Shown in pieces: positions 8,840-18,900 of a stretch of 64,000 nt of DNA. A program made the position numbers and the translations under genes. Every line of letters begins with the position of its first letter. Within the stretch, counting starts at the first letter, position 1. This DNA is from Clavibacter sp. A6099. Lineage in GTDB: Bacteria > Actinomycetota > Actinomycetes > Actinomycetales > Microbacteriaceae. The stretch spans positions 1,922,001 through 1,986,000 of the forward strand of contig NZ_CP083439.1 in NCBI RefSeq assembly GCF_021919125.1. Reading direction: 5' to 3'. Below the pieces are notes generated by a model, which did no database searches, had not been told where the DNA came from, and saw only the letters and a list, made by a program, of their open reading frames with translations.

Positions 8840-11524
8840 TCAGTGCGCGGCGGCGGCCCACGAGTCGCCGCGGCCCACCTGCACCTCGAGCGGCACCCGG
8901 AGGTCCGCCGCGTGCGCCATGCGGTCCGTGACGATGGCCTCGAGCGCGTCCCACTCCCCCGCGGCGACCTCGAGGATGAGCTCGTCGTGCACCTGGAGCA
9001 GCATGCGCGACGCCATGTCCCGCTCGCGCATGTCGGCCTCGATGCGGATCATCGCGATCTTCATGATGTCGGCCGCCGATCCCTGGATCGGCGCGTTGAG
9101 CGCGGCCCGCTCGGCGTTGTCGCGGAGGACGCGGTTCGGGCTGTTGAGGTCGGGGAAGGGACGACGACGGCCGAAGATCGTCTCCGTGTAGCCGGCGGCG
9201 CGCGCCTCCTCCACGACCTGGCGGAGGTAGTCGCGCACGGCACCGAAGCGCGCGAAGTAGTCGGTCATGAGCTGCTTGGCCTCGGACGACGGGATGCGCA
9301 GCTGCTTGGACAGCCCGAAGGCGCTGAGCCCGTAGGCCAGGCCGTAGCTCATGGCCTTGACCTTGGTGCGCATCTCGGCGCTGACGTCAGCCGGCTCCAC
9401 CCCGAAGATGCGGGATCCGACGAAGCGGTGCAGGTCCTCCCCCGCCGCGAAGGCCTCGATGAGGCCCGCGTCGCCGGAGAGGTGCGCCATGATCCGCATC
9501 TCGATCTGCGAGTAGTCGGCGGTGAGCAGCGTCTCGTAGCCCTCGCCGACGCGGATGGCGCTGCGGATGCGGCGGCCCTCCTCGGTGCGGACGGGGATGT
9601 TCTGCAGGTTCGGGTCGTTCGAGGAGATGCGGCCGGTGGTCGTGCCGGTCTGCACGTAGGTGGTGTGGATCCGCTCGTCGTCGCCGATGCCGCGCTCGAG
9701 CGTCTGGATGATCTGGCGCAGCTTGCTCGCGTCGCGGTGCTCGAGCAGCAGGTCGAGGAACGGGTGCGGGTTCGACGCCTGGAGGTCGGCCAGCGCACCG
9801 GCGTCGGTCGAGAAGCCGGTCTTGTTGGCCCGGGTCTTCGGCATGCCGAGCTGGTCGAAGAGCACCTCCTGCAGCTGCTTCGGCGAGCCGAGGTTGATCT
9901 CCTTGCCGATCTCGGCGAACGCGCGCTGGGCGAGGTCGGTGATGCGCTCCTGCAGCTGCGCCGACAGCTCCGCGAGGCCGGCGCGGTCGGTCGCGACGCC
10001 GCGCAGCTCCATCTCCACGAGCACGAGCAGCGTCGGCATCTCGATGTCGACCATGACGCCGAGCGTGCGCTCGTCGAGCACCTCGCGCAGCGCGTGCTCG
10101 ACCCGGAGCGTGTACCAGGCCTCGACCGGCGCCGTGAGCGCCTCGGTCTCGGGCACGAGCTGGTTGGCGTCGGGCTCGGGCAGGTCCTCCAGGAGGTAGC
10201 GGCTGACGAGGGCGGCGAGCGTCTTGTCGGTGAACCCGGGACGCAGCAGCCAGCCCGCGACGAGCACGTCGAACGCGAGCCCCTGGACCTCGAGGCCGGC
10301 GCGACGCATGGCCTTCACCTGCAGCTTGGCGTCGGACATGATCTTCGGCGCGTCGCTCGCCAGCCACCGCTCGAACGGCGCGTAGTCGGCGCGGCCCTCC
10401 TGCCACGGCAGGGTCACCGCCTCGGTCGCGCTCGCGAGCCCGAAGCCGACGGGCCTCCCGTCCTGCGTCTCGACCGTGAGGCCCAGGCCGTGCGGCGACG
10501 CGGCGCTCTGCCTCTCGATCCACTTCGCGAGCTCCTCGTCGAGCAGCTGCTGCGGCCGCGGGGCGGCGGGGGCCGTGGACGGCTCCTGCTCGACCACGCC
10601 GACGGGCGTGCCCTCGCTCGACGCGGAGGCGCCGGATCCCTCGAGCTTCAGCACGCGCTCGAGCAGCTGCTTGAACTCCAGCACCGCGAACACCTCGCGG
10701 AGGGCGGGCTCGTCGATGGGCTTCCGCTCGAGGTCCTTCGGCCCGAGCGGCAGCTCGACGTCGGTGAGCAGCCGGTTGAGGCGGCGGTTGCGGATGACGT
10801 TCTCGTACTGGGCACGGAGGTTGTCGCCGACCTTGCCCGAGATCTCGCCCCGGTGCTCGAGGACGGCGTCGAGCGACCCGTACTGGTTGAGCCACTTGAC
10901 GGCCGTCTTCGGGCCGACCTTGTCGACCCCGATGAGGTTGTCGCTCGTCTCCCCCACGAGCGCCGCGATGTCCGGGTACATCTCGGGCTGCACGCCGTAC
11001 TTCTCGAACACCTTCTCGGCGTCGTAGCGCGTGAGCTGGGAGACGCCCTGGGTGGACGGGTAGAGCAGCGTGACGTCGTCGTTGACGAGCTGGATGGCGT
11101 CGCGGTCGCCCGAGACGACGAGCACGCGGAAGCCCTGCTCGCGACCCTGCGTGGCGAGGGTCGCGAGGATGTCGTCCGCCTCGTGGTCCTCCTTGGTGAG
11201 GGTGGGGATGTTCATGGTCTTGAGCGCCCGCTCGAGCAGCGGCACCTGCCCGGTGAACTCCACGGGCGTCTCGCCGCGCGTGCCCTTGTACTCCGGGTAC
11301 TCGCGCGTGCGGAACGAGAAGCGCGAGATGTCGAACGCGACGCCCACGTGCGTGGGCTTCTCCTTCTGCAGGAGGTTGATGAGCATCGCGATGAAGCCGT
11401 GCACGGCGTTCGTGTGCTGCCCCTCGCGGTTCTGGAAGCTCTCCGCCGGCAGGGCGTAGAAGGCCCGGAACGCCAGGGAATGGCCGTCGATGACGAGGAG
11501 GGTAGGCTTTTCCGTGTTCGGCAC
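8840..11524 (-). CDS. polA: DNA polymerase I
   Basis: Removes RNA primers and fills gaps in replication and repair. The 894 residues comprise a 5' nuclease domain (about 1-300, with GDRDAIQL and GVDKVGPKTA), a middle exonuclease-like domain (about 320-500) and an A-family polymerase (about 510-894) with motif A DYSQIEMR near 668, the O-helix RTKVKAMSYGLAYG, and motif C VHDE near 843. In the middle domain the ExoI DxE pattern reads TVETQDG and the ExoII NxxxD pattern reads DAKLQ, so proofreading residues appear lost, as in other actinobacterial Pol I enzymes. The start is GTG at 11524 with TAGGCT six bases upstream. Confidence 0.98.
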   Translation of the reverse strand: MPNTEKPTLLVIDGHSLAFRAFYALPAESFQNREGQHTNAVHGFIAMLINLLQKEKPTHVGVAFDISRFSFRTREYPEYKGTRGETPVEFTGQVPLLERALKTMNIPTLTKEDHEADDILATLATQGREQGFRVLVVSGDRDAIQLVNDDVTLLYPSTQGVSQLTRYDAEKVFEKYGVQPEMYPDIAALVGETSDNLIGVDKVGPKTAVKWLNQYGSLDAVLEHRGEISGKVGDNLRAQYENVIRNRRLNRLLTDVELPLGPKDLERKPIDEPALREVFAVLEFKQLLERVLKLEGSGASASSEGTPVGVVEQEPSTAPAAPRPQQLLDEELAKWIERQSAASPHGLGLTVETQDGRPVGFGLASATEAVTLPWQEGRADYAPFERWLASDAPKIMSDAKLQVKAMRRAGLEVQGLAFDVLVAGWLLRPGFTDKTLAALVSRYLLEDLPEPDANQLVPETEALTAPVEAWYTLRVEHALREVLDERTLGVMVDIEMPTLLVLVEMELRGVATDRAGLAELSAQLQERITDLAQRAFAEIGKEINLGSPKQLQEVLFDQLGMPKTRANKTGFSTDAGALADLQASNPHPFLDLLLEHRDASKLRQIIQTLERGIGDDERIHTTYVQTGTTTGRISSNDPNLQNIPVRTEEGRRIRSAIRVGEGYETLLTADYSQIEMRIMAHLSGDAGLIEAFAAGEDLHRFVGSRIFGVEPADVSAEMRTKVKAMSYGLAYGLSAFGLSKQLRIPSSEAKQLMTDYFARFGAVRDYLRQVVEEARAAGYTETIFGRRRPFPDLNSPNRVLRDNAERAALNAPIQGSAADIMKIAMIRIEADMRERDMASRMLLQVHDELILEVAAGEWDALEAIVTDRMAHAADLRVPLEVQVGRGDSWAAAAH

Positions 11525-11530
11525 GGGTCC

Positions 11531-11536
11531 AGCCTA
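11531..11536 (-). promoter_or_regulatory. Putative -10 hexamer of polA (TAGGCT)
   Basis: TAGGCT followed by six bases and the GTG start of polA. It overlaps a CTATAG palindrome that may also serve the divergent thioesterase gene (TATAGA on the plus strand at 11535-11540). Leaderless transcription of polA is inferred. Confidence 0.5.
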
Positions 11537-11577
11537 TAGAGGGCTCCCGACGTACGACCGGCCCTGGAGGATCCCCC

Positions 11578-12012
11578 ATGACCCAGCCCGCACCCGAGTC
11601 GTCCGCCACCGCGCGGCTCCTCCGCCAGCCCCAGGACGTGGGCGCGCTCGCCGAGAAGATGGGCATCGTCTTCCAGGAGCTGAGCCCGGAGCGATCCGTC
11701 GCCACCATGCCCGCCGAGGGCAACACGCAGCCGTACGGCGTCGTGCACGGCGGCGCGTACGTGGTGCTCGCCGAGTCGCTCGGATCCATGTCGGCCAACG
11801 TCCACGCCGGCCCCGACCGGGTCGCCTTCGGCATCGAGCTCAACGCGAGCCACACGCGCTCGGCGTCGACCGGGACCATCACCGGCACCTGCACGGCCAT
11901 CCACCTCGGCGGCACGCTCACCACGCACGAGGTCGTCATGACGGACGACGAGGGACGGCGGCTGTCGACCGTGCGCATCACGAACATCATCCGCGAGCGC
12001 TCGCGACGCTGA
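11578..12012 (+). CDS. PaaI-family hotdog thioesterase
   Basis: Small acyl-CoA thioesterase of 144 residues with a single hotdog fold. The signature PYGVVHGGAYVVLAES (residues 52-67) is that of the PaaI/YbdB/entH group, in which the HGG turn holds the thioester and an Asp/Glu further along activates water; the candidate is Glu65. Such proteins hydrolyse aromatic or aliphatic acyl-CoA; the substrate is not evident. This is the only protein gene on the plus strand in the window, divergent from polA and convergent with the response regulator. A clear GGAGG lies 7 bases before the ATG. Confidence 0.85.
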   Translation: MTQPAPESSATARLLRQPQDVGALAEKMGIVFQELSPERSVATMPAEGNTQPYGVVHGGAYVVLAESLGSMSANVHAGPDRVAFGIELNASHTRSASTGTITGTCTAIHLGGTLTTHEVVMTDDEGRRLSTVRITNIIRERSRR

Positions 12013-12028
12013 ACGGGGCGACCCCTGA

Positions 12029-12045
12029 CCGCGCGTCACGCGCGG
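12029..12045. terminator. Bidirectional terminator between convergent genes
   Basis: Perfect inverted repeat CCGCGCG-TCA-CGCGCGG in the 39-base gap between the thioesterase (plus) and the ANTAR regulator (minus). Its position at a convergent junction supports termination in both directions. Confidence 0.6.
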
Positions 12046-12051
12046 CGGCGG

Positions 12052-12660
12052 CTAGGCCTTCTTGGCGCTCAGCTGCTCGATGATGGCCTGCGCCACGTCG
12101 TGCATGGTGAGGCGGCGGTCCATGGACGCCTTCTGGATCCAGCGGAACGCCTCGGGCTCCGTGAGGCCCATCTTCTCGTTGAGCAGTCCCTTGGCCCGGT
12201 CGACGAGCTTGCGGGTCTCGAAGCGCTCGACGAGGTCGGACACCTCGGCCTCGAGGGTGATGATCTGCGCGTAGCGCGCCAGCGCGATCTCGATGGCAGG
12301 CAGCAGGTCGTTCGGCGTGAACGGCTTGACGACGTAGGCCAGCGCGCCGGCCTCGCCCGCGCGCTCGACGAGCTCCTTCTGGCTGAACGCCGTGAGGAGG
12401 ACGACGGGCGCGATGTGGTTGCGGTTCAGCCGCTCGGCCGCGGAGATGCCGTCGAGCTGGGGCATCTTGACGTCCATGATGACGAGGTCGGGACGCAGCT
12501 CCGTGGCGAGCGCGACGGCGGTCTCGCCGTCACCCGCCTCGCCCACGACCTCGAATCCGTTGTCGCGGAGGGTCTCCACGATGTCGAGGCGGATGAGCGA
12601 CTCGTCCTCGGCGACGACGACACGGCGGGGGGCTGCGGGGGTTGCTTCCTGGTCACTCAC
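12052..12660 (-). CDS. ANTAR-domain response regulator (PdtaR-like)
   Basis: Response regulator of 202 residues that is expected to act on RNA rather than DNA. The receiver domain (about 12-130) has the acidic pair Glu18/Asp19, phosphoacceptor Asp63 (IMDVKMP), Thr90 and Lys112 (VVKPF). The ANTAR domain (about 145-200: VDRAKGLLNEKMGLTEPEAFRWIQK) is the antiterminator RNA-binding type, and the overall layout matches mycobacterial PdtaR. I place the start at GTG 12660, preceded by TAGGCT seven bases upstream; a longer open frame to 12828 would run through the opposite-strand tRNA gene and is rejected. No histidine kinase is adjacent, so its partner must be encoded elsewhere. Confidence 0.9.
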   Translation of the reverse strand: MSDQEATPAAPRRVVVAEDESLIRLDIVETLRDNGFEVVGEAGDGETAVALATELRPDLVIMDVKMPQLDGISAAERLNRNHIAPVVLLTAFSQKELVERAGEAGALAYVVKPFTPNDLLPAIEIALARYAQIITLEAEVSDLVERFETRKLVDRAKGLLNEKMGLTEPEAFRWIQKASMDRRLTMHDVAQAIIEQLSAKKA

Positions 12661-12667
12661 GGATAGG

Positions 12668-12673
12668 AGCCTA
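12668..12673 (-). promoter_or_regulatory. Putative -10 hexamer of the ANTAR regulator (TAGGCT)
   Basis: TAGGCT seven bases before the GTG start at 12660, the same hexamer and nearly the same spacing as at coaE, uvrB, polA and aroQ. It supports the shorter start chosen for this gene and suggests a leaderless mRNA. Confidence 0.5.
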
Positions 12674-12744
12674 CGGTATCGTCGGGCGGGCCGGTGCGCG
12701 CCGGGACGGCGGGTGCCCGCAGGATCCCGGGTCGACCGGGGTGC

Positions 12745-12827
12745 GCCGGATTGGCGGAATGGCAGACGCGGAGCACTCAAAATGCTCTGTCCGTGAGGGC
12801 GTGTGGGTTCGAGTCCCACATCCGGCA
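12745..12827 (+). tRNA. tRNA-Leu (anticodon CAA)
   Basis: Class II tRNA of 83 bases. The acceptor stem pairs GCCGGAT (12745-12751) with ATCCGGC (12820-12826), with A as discriminator. The anticodon arm pairs GAGCA with TGCTC around the loop CTCAAAA, giving anticodon CAA for the codon TTG. A long variable arm follows, and the T arm is GTGGG-TTCGAGT-CCCAC. The 3' CCA is not encoded. It lies divergent from the ANTAR regulator gene. Confidence 0.95.
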
Positions 12828-12841
12828 CCGCATCCCGCAGG

Positions 12842-12894
12842 GGAGACGCGAGAGGGCGGGCGACCAGTCAGGTCGCCCGCCCTCCGGCGTCTCC
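12842..12894. terminator. Strong hairpin between tRNA-Leu and pyk
   Basis: A perfect 13-bp stem (12853-12865 with 12871-12883, five-base loop AGTCA) is enclosed by a second 7-bp pairing, GGAGACG with CGTCTCC. The hairpin sits at the convergent junction of tRNA-Leu (plus) and pyk (minus), so it probably stops both. Confidence 0.75.
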
Positions 12895-12923
12895 GCGGGG
12901 GCCGGGGCCCCCGCGTCCGCGCG

Positions 12924-14369
12924 CTACTTCTCGTACGCGGGAGCGGCCTCGTTCACGGCGTCGCCGACGACGTGGACGCGCAGCTCGTTGGTCGAGCCCG
13001 CGATCCCGGGAGGGGATCCGGCGATGACGACGACCTTCTGGCCGACCTCCGCGAGGCCCTCCGCGAGGAGCACCTCGTCGACCTGGTGGAACATCTGGTC
13101 GGTGTGCGTGACCGGATCCACGAGGTAGGTCTGCACGCCCCACGACAGCGCCAGGCGACGGCGGATGCCCTCGTTCGGCGTGAAGGCGAGGATCGGGATG
13201 CCGTTGCGCAGGCGCGTCATGCGGCGCACGGAGTCGCCGGACTCGGTGAAGACGCAGAGCGCCTTCGCCTCGACGAACTCGGCGACCTCGGCGGCCGCGA
13301 GCGTGATGGCGCCGCCCTGGGTGAACGGGCGCGTGCCGAGCTTGGGGATGCGCTCCAGCCCGTGCTCCTCGGTCGACTCGATGATGCGGGCCATGGTCTT
13401 GACCGTGACGACGGGGAACTCCCCCACGCTCGTCTCGCCGCTCAGCATGAGCGCGTCGGCGCCGTCGAGCACCGCGTTGGCGCAGTCGGAGGCCTCGGCG
13501 CGCGTGGGCCGCGGGCTCGTGATCATGGACTCGAGCATCTGCGTGGCCACGATGACGGGCTTCGCCTTGCGGCGGGCGAGCTCGACCGCGCGCTTCTGCA
13601 CGATGGGCACGGCCTCCAGCGGGAGCTCGACGCCCAGGTCGCCGCGGGCGACCATGATCGCGTCGAACGCGTCGACGATCTCCTCGAGCGCGTCGACGGC
13701 CTGCGGCTTCTCGACCTTGGCGACGACGGGGACGCGACGGCCCTCCTCGTCCATGATCTCGTGCACGCGGACGATGTCCGAGGCGTCGCGCACGAAGCTC
13801 AGCGCGATGAGGTCGGCGCCGAGGCGGAGGCCCCAGCGGAGGTCGGCCTCGTCCTTGCCGGAGAGCGCGGGGACGTTGACCGCGACGCCCGGGAGGTTGA
13901 TGCCCTTGTTGTTGCTGACGGCGCCGCCCACCTCGACCGTGGTCGTGACGCGGGTGCCGTCGGTGGAGACCACACGGAGCGTGACCTTGCCGTCGTCGAT
14001 GAGCAGCGGATCGCCCGGCTTCACGTCGCCGGGGAGGCCCTTGTACGTGGTGGAGCAGATGTCCTTCGTGCCCAGGATGTCCTCGACGGTGATGACGAAG
14101 GTGTCGCCGAACGCCAGGTCGTGGGGCCCGTCCGAGAACTTGCCGAGCCGGATCTTCGGGCCCTGCAGGTCGACGAGGACCGCGACCGCGCGGCCCGCGT
14201 CGTCGGCGGCCTTCCGGATGGTGGAGTAGATGCCCTCGTGGACGTCGTAGGTGCCGTGGCTCAGGTTCATGCGGGCCACGTCCACGCCGGCGTCGATGAT
14301 GGCGCGGATGCTCTCATAGGAGCTGGTCGCGGGCCCGAGGGTCGCGACGATCTTCGCTCGTCTGGTCAT
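12924..14369 (-). CDS. pyk: Pyruvate kinase
   Basis: Converts phosphoenolpyruvate and ADP to pyruvate and ATP, the last step of glycolysis. The 481 residues begin MTRRAKIVATLGPA, the standard N-terminus, and contain NLSHG, the catalytic Lys segment VVAKVEKPQA, the metal and substrate motif MVARGDLGVE, and the Thr of VIVATQMLESM. The C-terminal allosteric domain is present. The ATG at 14369 is preferred over an upstream in-frame ATG at 14438 because all pyruvate kinases begin at this motif. The gene follows gltD at 86 bases and ends at a strong hairpin. Confidence 0.97.
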   Translation of the reverse strand: MTRRAKIVATLGPATSSYESIRAIIDAGVDVARMNLSHGTYDVHEGIYSTIRKAADDAGRAVAVLVDLQGPKIRLGKFSDGPHDLAFGDTFVITVEDILGTKDICSTTYKGLPGDVKPGDPLLIDDGKVTLRVVSTDGTRVTTTVEVGGAVSNNKGINLPGVAVNVPALSGKDEADLRWGLRLGADLIALSFVRDASDIVRVHEIMDEEGRRVPVVAKVEKPQAVDALEEIVDAFDAIMVARGDLGVELPLEAVPIVQKRAVELARRKAKPVIVATQMLESMITSPRPTRAEASDCANAVLDGADALMLSGETSVGEFPVVTVKTMARIIESTEEHGLERIPKLGTRPFTQGGAITLAAAEVAEFVEAKALCVFTESGDSVRRMTRLRNGIPILAFTPNEGIRRRLALSWGVQTYLVDPVTHTDQMFHQVDEVLLAEGLAEVGQKVVVIAGSPPGIAGSTNELRVHVVGDAVNEAAPAYEK

Positions 14370-14430
14370 GCTCTGTCTGTCTCGCGTTTCTGCGTCGCAC
14401 ACGGACGCGGTTCGGGTGAGTGGTCGCGGC

Positions 14431-14447
14431 CCGCGCACATGGCGCGG
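14431..14447 (-). terminator. Hairpin after gltD
   Basis: CCGCGC-ACATG-GCGCGG in the gap between gltD and pyk, 8 bases past the gltD stop. The short stem and missing T-run make it only a plausible terminator. Confidence 0.35.
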
Positions 14448-14455
14448 CGGCCGGG

Positions 14456-15913
14456 TCAGATGGAGAGAGCGCGGTCCGTGGGACGGACCGGGAACGGGAG
14501 CTCCGTGTCCCCCTCAAGGTACCGGTCGACGGCGGAGGCCGCTGAACGTCCCTCCGCGATGGCCCACACGATGAGCGACTGGCCGCGGCCCGCGTCGCCC
14601 GCGACGAAGACGCCGGCCTGGTCGGTCTGGTAGTCCTCGCCGCGCGCGACGTTGCCGCGCTCGTCGAAGGGGACCTCCAGCTGGCTCTCGAGGGCGGCCT
14701 TCTCGGGGCCGGTGAAGCCGAGCGCGAGGAGCACGAGGTCGGCGGGGATCTCGCGCTCGGTGCCCGACTTCGGCACGCGGCGCCCGTCGCGGAACTCGGT
14801 CTCGGCCACGCGGACGGCGCGGACGTGACCGTCGTCGTCCTTCAGGAACTCCACCGTGGTGGCGAGGTAGTGGCGCTCCCCGCCCTCCTCGTGCGCGCTC
14901 GACACCTCGAAGAGGGTCGGGTACGTCGGCCACGGCTGGTCGGGGCGACGCTCCGTCGGCGGCTGCTGGCCGATGGCGAGGTTGGTGACCGAGGCCGCCT
15001 TCTGCCGGTGCGCGGTGCCGATGCAGTCCGCACCTGTGTCGCCGCCGCCGAGGACTACGACGTGCTTGCCCTCCGCGTGGATCTGCTCGGGCACCTGGTC
15101 GCCGGCCGTCGCGTGGTTGGACTGGCGCAGGTAGTCCATGGCGAAGTGCACGCCGTCGACGTCGCGACCCGGGATGTCGAGGTCGCGGGGCACGAGAGCG
15201 CCCGTGCAGACCACGACCGCGTCGTAGCGGAGGCGCAGGTCGGACCAGGTGATGTCCTTCCCGATGTCGACGCCCGCGCGGAAGCGGGTGCCCTCGGCGG
15301 TCATCTGCGCGAGGCGCGCCTCGAGGTGGCGCTTCTCCATCTTGAAGTCGGGGATCCCGTAGCGGAGCAGTCCGCCGATGCGGTCGTCGCGCTCGAAGAC
15401 CGCGACCGTGTGGCCGGCGCGCGTGAGCTGCTGGGCGGCGGCGAGGCCGGCGGGGCCGGATCCGACGACCGCGACGGTCTTGCCCGTGAGGCGCTCGGGC
15501 GGGTGCGGCTCGACCCAGCCCTTCTGGAAGGCGTCGTCGATGATCGACACCTCGACCTGCTTGATCGTCACCGGAGGCTGGTTGATGCCGAGGACGCACG
15601 AGCTCTCGCAGGGCGCGGGGCACAGCCGGCCCGTGAACTCGGGGAAGTTGTTCGTGGCGTGCAGGCGCTCGATGGCCTGGCGACCCTCGCCGCGCCACGT
15701 GAGGTCGTTCCACTCCGGGATGAGGTTGCCGAGCGGGCAGCCCTGGTGGCAGAACGGGATGCCGCAGTCCATGCACCGGCCGGCCTGGCGCACGAGCTCG
15801 CCGCGCTCCTGCTGCTCGTACACCTCCTTCCAGTCCATGAGCCGGACCGAGACGGGTCGGCGCTTGGGGAGCTCGCGCTCCGTCACCTTGAGGAAGCCCT
15901 TGGGGTCAGCCAC
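14456..15913 (-). CDS. gltD: Glutamate synthase (NADPH) small subunit
   Basis: Electron-input subunit of glutamate synthase; it oxidises NADPH and passes electrons through FAD and iron-sulfur clusters to GltB. The 485 residues show the N-terminal cysteine sets Cys47, Cys50, Cys55, Cys59 and Cys97, Cys101, Cys105 that bind two 4Fe-4S clusters. The FAD-binding [11 protein letters not shown] lies near 150 and the NADPH-binding [11 protein letters not shown] near 290. The GTG start overlaps the 3' end of gltB by eight bases, as expected for co-translation of the two subunits. Confidence 0.97.
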   Translation of the reverse strand: MADPKGFLKVTERELPKRRPVSVRLMDWKEVYEQQERGELVRQAGRCMDCGIPFCHQGCPLGNLIPEWNDLTWRGEGRQAIERLHATNNFPEFTGRLCPAPCESSCVLGINQPPVTIKQVEVSIIDDAFQKGWVEPHPPERLTGKTVAVVGSGPAGLAAAQQLTRAGHTVAVFERDDRIGGLLRYGIPDFKMEKRHLEARLAQMTAEGTRFRAGVDIGKDITWSDLRLRYDAVVVCTGALVPRDLDIPGRDVDGVHFAMDYLRQSNHATAGDQVPEQIHAEGKHVVVLGGGDTGADCIGTAHRQKAASVTNLAIGQQPPTERRPDQPWPTYPTLFEVSSAHEEGGERHYLATTVEFLKDDDGHVRAVRVAETEFRDGRRVPKSGTEREIPADLVLLALGFTGPEKAALESQLEVPFDERGNVARGEDYQTDQAGVFVAGDAGRGQSLIVWAIAEGRSAASAVDRYLEGDTELPFPVRPTDRALSI

Positions 15914-18900
15914 CGGTCACCTCCAGGATGCGCTTCCAGGCGACGTCGCCGTCGGGGTCGAGGCCCTCGTCCACCGCGGTCTGGCGGGTGGCGAGGACGG
16001 CCGCGTAGTCCCGCGGCAGGATCTTGGTGAAGCGTTCCATGGAGGTCTCCGGCTCGGCGAGCAGGCGCTCGGCCACGGTGGATCCGGTCTCGGCGAGGTG
16101 CCGGCGGAGGAGGTCGAGCACGATCTCGACGTCGGCGCTCCCGAGCGGGTGCAGCTCGAGCTCGCCCGACGCGAGGGCGTCGGTGTTGATGCGGTCGCGG
16201 TCGAGGTCGATCACGTACGCGGTGCCGCCGGACATGCCGGCGCCGATGTTCCGACCGGTGCCGCCGAGGACGAGCGCGAGCCCGCCGGTCATGTACTCGA
16301 GCGCGTGGTCGCCCACCGCCTCGACGACCGCGGTGGCGCCGGAGTTGCGGACGAGGAACCGCTCCCCCACCATGCCGCGGATGAACATGGTGCCCTGCGT
16401 CGCGCCGTAGCCGATGACGTTGCCCGCGATGACGTTCTCCTCCGCGGGGAAGCCGGCCCTCGCGTCGGGCCGCACGACGATGTCGCCGCCCGAGAGGCCC
16501 TTGCCGAGGTAGTCGTTGCTGTCGCCGATGAGGCGCAGCGTGATCCCCGACGGCATGAACGCGCCGAACGACTGTCCGGCGGACCCGCGGAGGGTGACGT
16601 CGATGGACCCCGACGGCAGCCCGTCCTCTCCGTGCGCCTTCGTGACGAGGTGGCCGAGCATCGTGCCGACCGCGCGCGCCGTGTTCCGCACGGGCAGGTC
16701 GATCTCGATCCGGCCGCCGTGGTCGAGCACGTCGCGGCTGAGGCGGATGAGCTCGTTGTCGAAGTGGTCCTCGAGCTCGTGGTCCTGCGACCGGCCGTGC
16801 TTCATCGGCTCGTCCTCGGCGAAGGTCGGGCCGACCAGGATCGGCGTGAGGTCGAGGCCGGACGCCTTCCAGTGGTCGACCGCGTCCTCGACGCCGAGCA
16901 GGTCGTTGCGCCCCACGATCTCGTCGAGCGAGCGGTAGCCGAGGGCGGCCAGGTGCTCGCGCACCTCCTGCGCGATGAACTCGAAGAAGTTGACGACGTG
17001 GTCGGCCTTGCCGGGGAAGCGCTTGCGCAGCTCCGGGTTCTGCGTGGCGACGCCCACGGGGCAGGTGTCGAGGTGGCAGACGCGCATCATGATGCAGCCG
17101 GACACGACGAGCGGCGCGGTGGCGAAGCCGAACTCCTCGGCGCCGAGCAGCGCGCCGACGATGACGTCGCGGCCGGACTTCATCTGCCCGTCGACCTGCA
17201 CGACCACGCGGTCGCGCATGCCGTTGAGGCGGAGGGTCTGCTGCGTCTCCGCGAGACCCAGCTCCCACGGAGTGCCCGCGTGCTTGAGCGAGTTGACCGG
17301 GCTCGCACCCGTGCCGCCGTCGTGGCCCGAGACGAGGATCACGTCGCTCAGCGCCTTCGCGACGCCCGCGGCCACCGCGCCGATGCCCGACTGGCTCACG
17401 AGCTTCGTGTGGATCCGGGCGCTCGGGTTCGCGCGCTTGAGGTCGAAGATCAGCTGCTTGAGGTCCTCGATCGAGTAGATGTCGTGGTGCGGCGGCGGCG
17501 AGATGAGGCCGACGCCCGCGGTCGCGTGCCGCGTGCGCGCCACCCACGGGTAGACCTTGCCGGGCGGCAGCTGACCGCCCTCGCCGGGCTTGGCGCCCTG
17601 CGCGAGCTTGATCTGGATGTCGTCGGCGTGCGTGAGGTACATGCTCGTGACGCCGAAGCGCCCGGACGCGACCTGCTTGATGGAGCTGCGGCGCTCGGGG
17701 TCGAGCAGGCGCTCGACGTTCTCGCCGCCCTCGCCGGTGTTCGACTTGGCTCCGAGCCGGTTCATCGCGATGGCGAGCGTCTCGTGCGCCTCCTCGGAGA
17801 TCGATCCGTAGCTCATCGCGCCCGTGGAGAAGCGCTTCACGATGTCGCTGATGGGCTCGACCTCGTCGAGCGGCACCGGCGGGCGCGTGCCCGTGCGCAG
17901 CTGGAACATGCCGCGGAGGGTCATGAGGTCCTTCGACTGCGCGTCGACCATGGACGTGTACTCGCGGAAGATGTCGTACCGGCGCATGCGGGTGGCGTGC
18001 TGCAGCCGGAAGATCGTGTCCGGGTTGAACAGGTGCGGGGACCCGTCGCGACGCCACTGGTACTCGCCGCCCGTCTGCAGGCGCTCGTGCGACAGCACGG
18101 CGCCGTCCGTCGGGTACGCGCTGCGGTGGCGCGCGGCGTTCTCGGCCGCGATGACGTCGATCCCGACGCCGCCGAGGCGCGTCGTGGTGCCCGAGAAGTA
18201 CTGGTCCACCAGCCCCTGCGAGAGGCCGACGGCCTCGAAGCACTGCGCGCCCGCGTACGAGGACACCGTCGAGATGCCCATCTTGGACATGATCTTCAGG
18301 ACGCCCTTGCCGAGCCCCTTGATCAGGTTCCGCGTGGCCTTCTCCGGCGTCACGCCCGTGAGCATGCCGCTGCGGACGAGGTCCTCGCAGGACTCCATCG
18401 CCAGGTACGGGTTGACCGCCGAGGCGCCGTAGCCGATGAGCAGCGCGATGTGGTGCACCTCGCGCACGTCGCCGGCCTCGACCACGATGCCGACCTTCAT
18501 GCGGGTCTGCTTGCGGATGAGGTGGTGGTGCACGGCCGCGATCATGAGCAGGGACGGGATGGGCGCGAGGTCGCGGTTGCTGTCGCGGTCCGACAGGACG
18601 ACGAACCGCGCGCCGTGCGCGATGGCGCGGTCGACCTCGTCGCACATGGCGTCGATGCGCTTCTGCATGGCGAGGGGACCGTCGTCGACGCGGTAGAGGC
18701 CGCTCACGATGGTGGTGGTGCGGCTGCCCGGACGGTGGTCGATGTGGATGACCTTCGCCAGCTCGTCGTTGTCGATGACGGGGAAGTCGAGCACGACCTG
18801 CTTCGTGTGCTCGGGACCGGCGTCGAGGAGGTTGCGCTGCGGCCCGAGGCCGAGGCGGAGGCTGGTGACGACCTCCTCGCGGATGGAGTCCAGCGGCGGG

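Noticed and set aside
12661-12828. N-terminal extension of the ANTAR regulator to an ATG at 12828
   Set aside because: It would run antisense through the whole tRNA-Leu gene and has no receiver-domain character; the GTG at 12660 fits the family.
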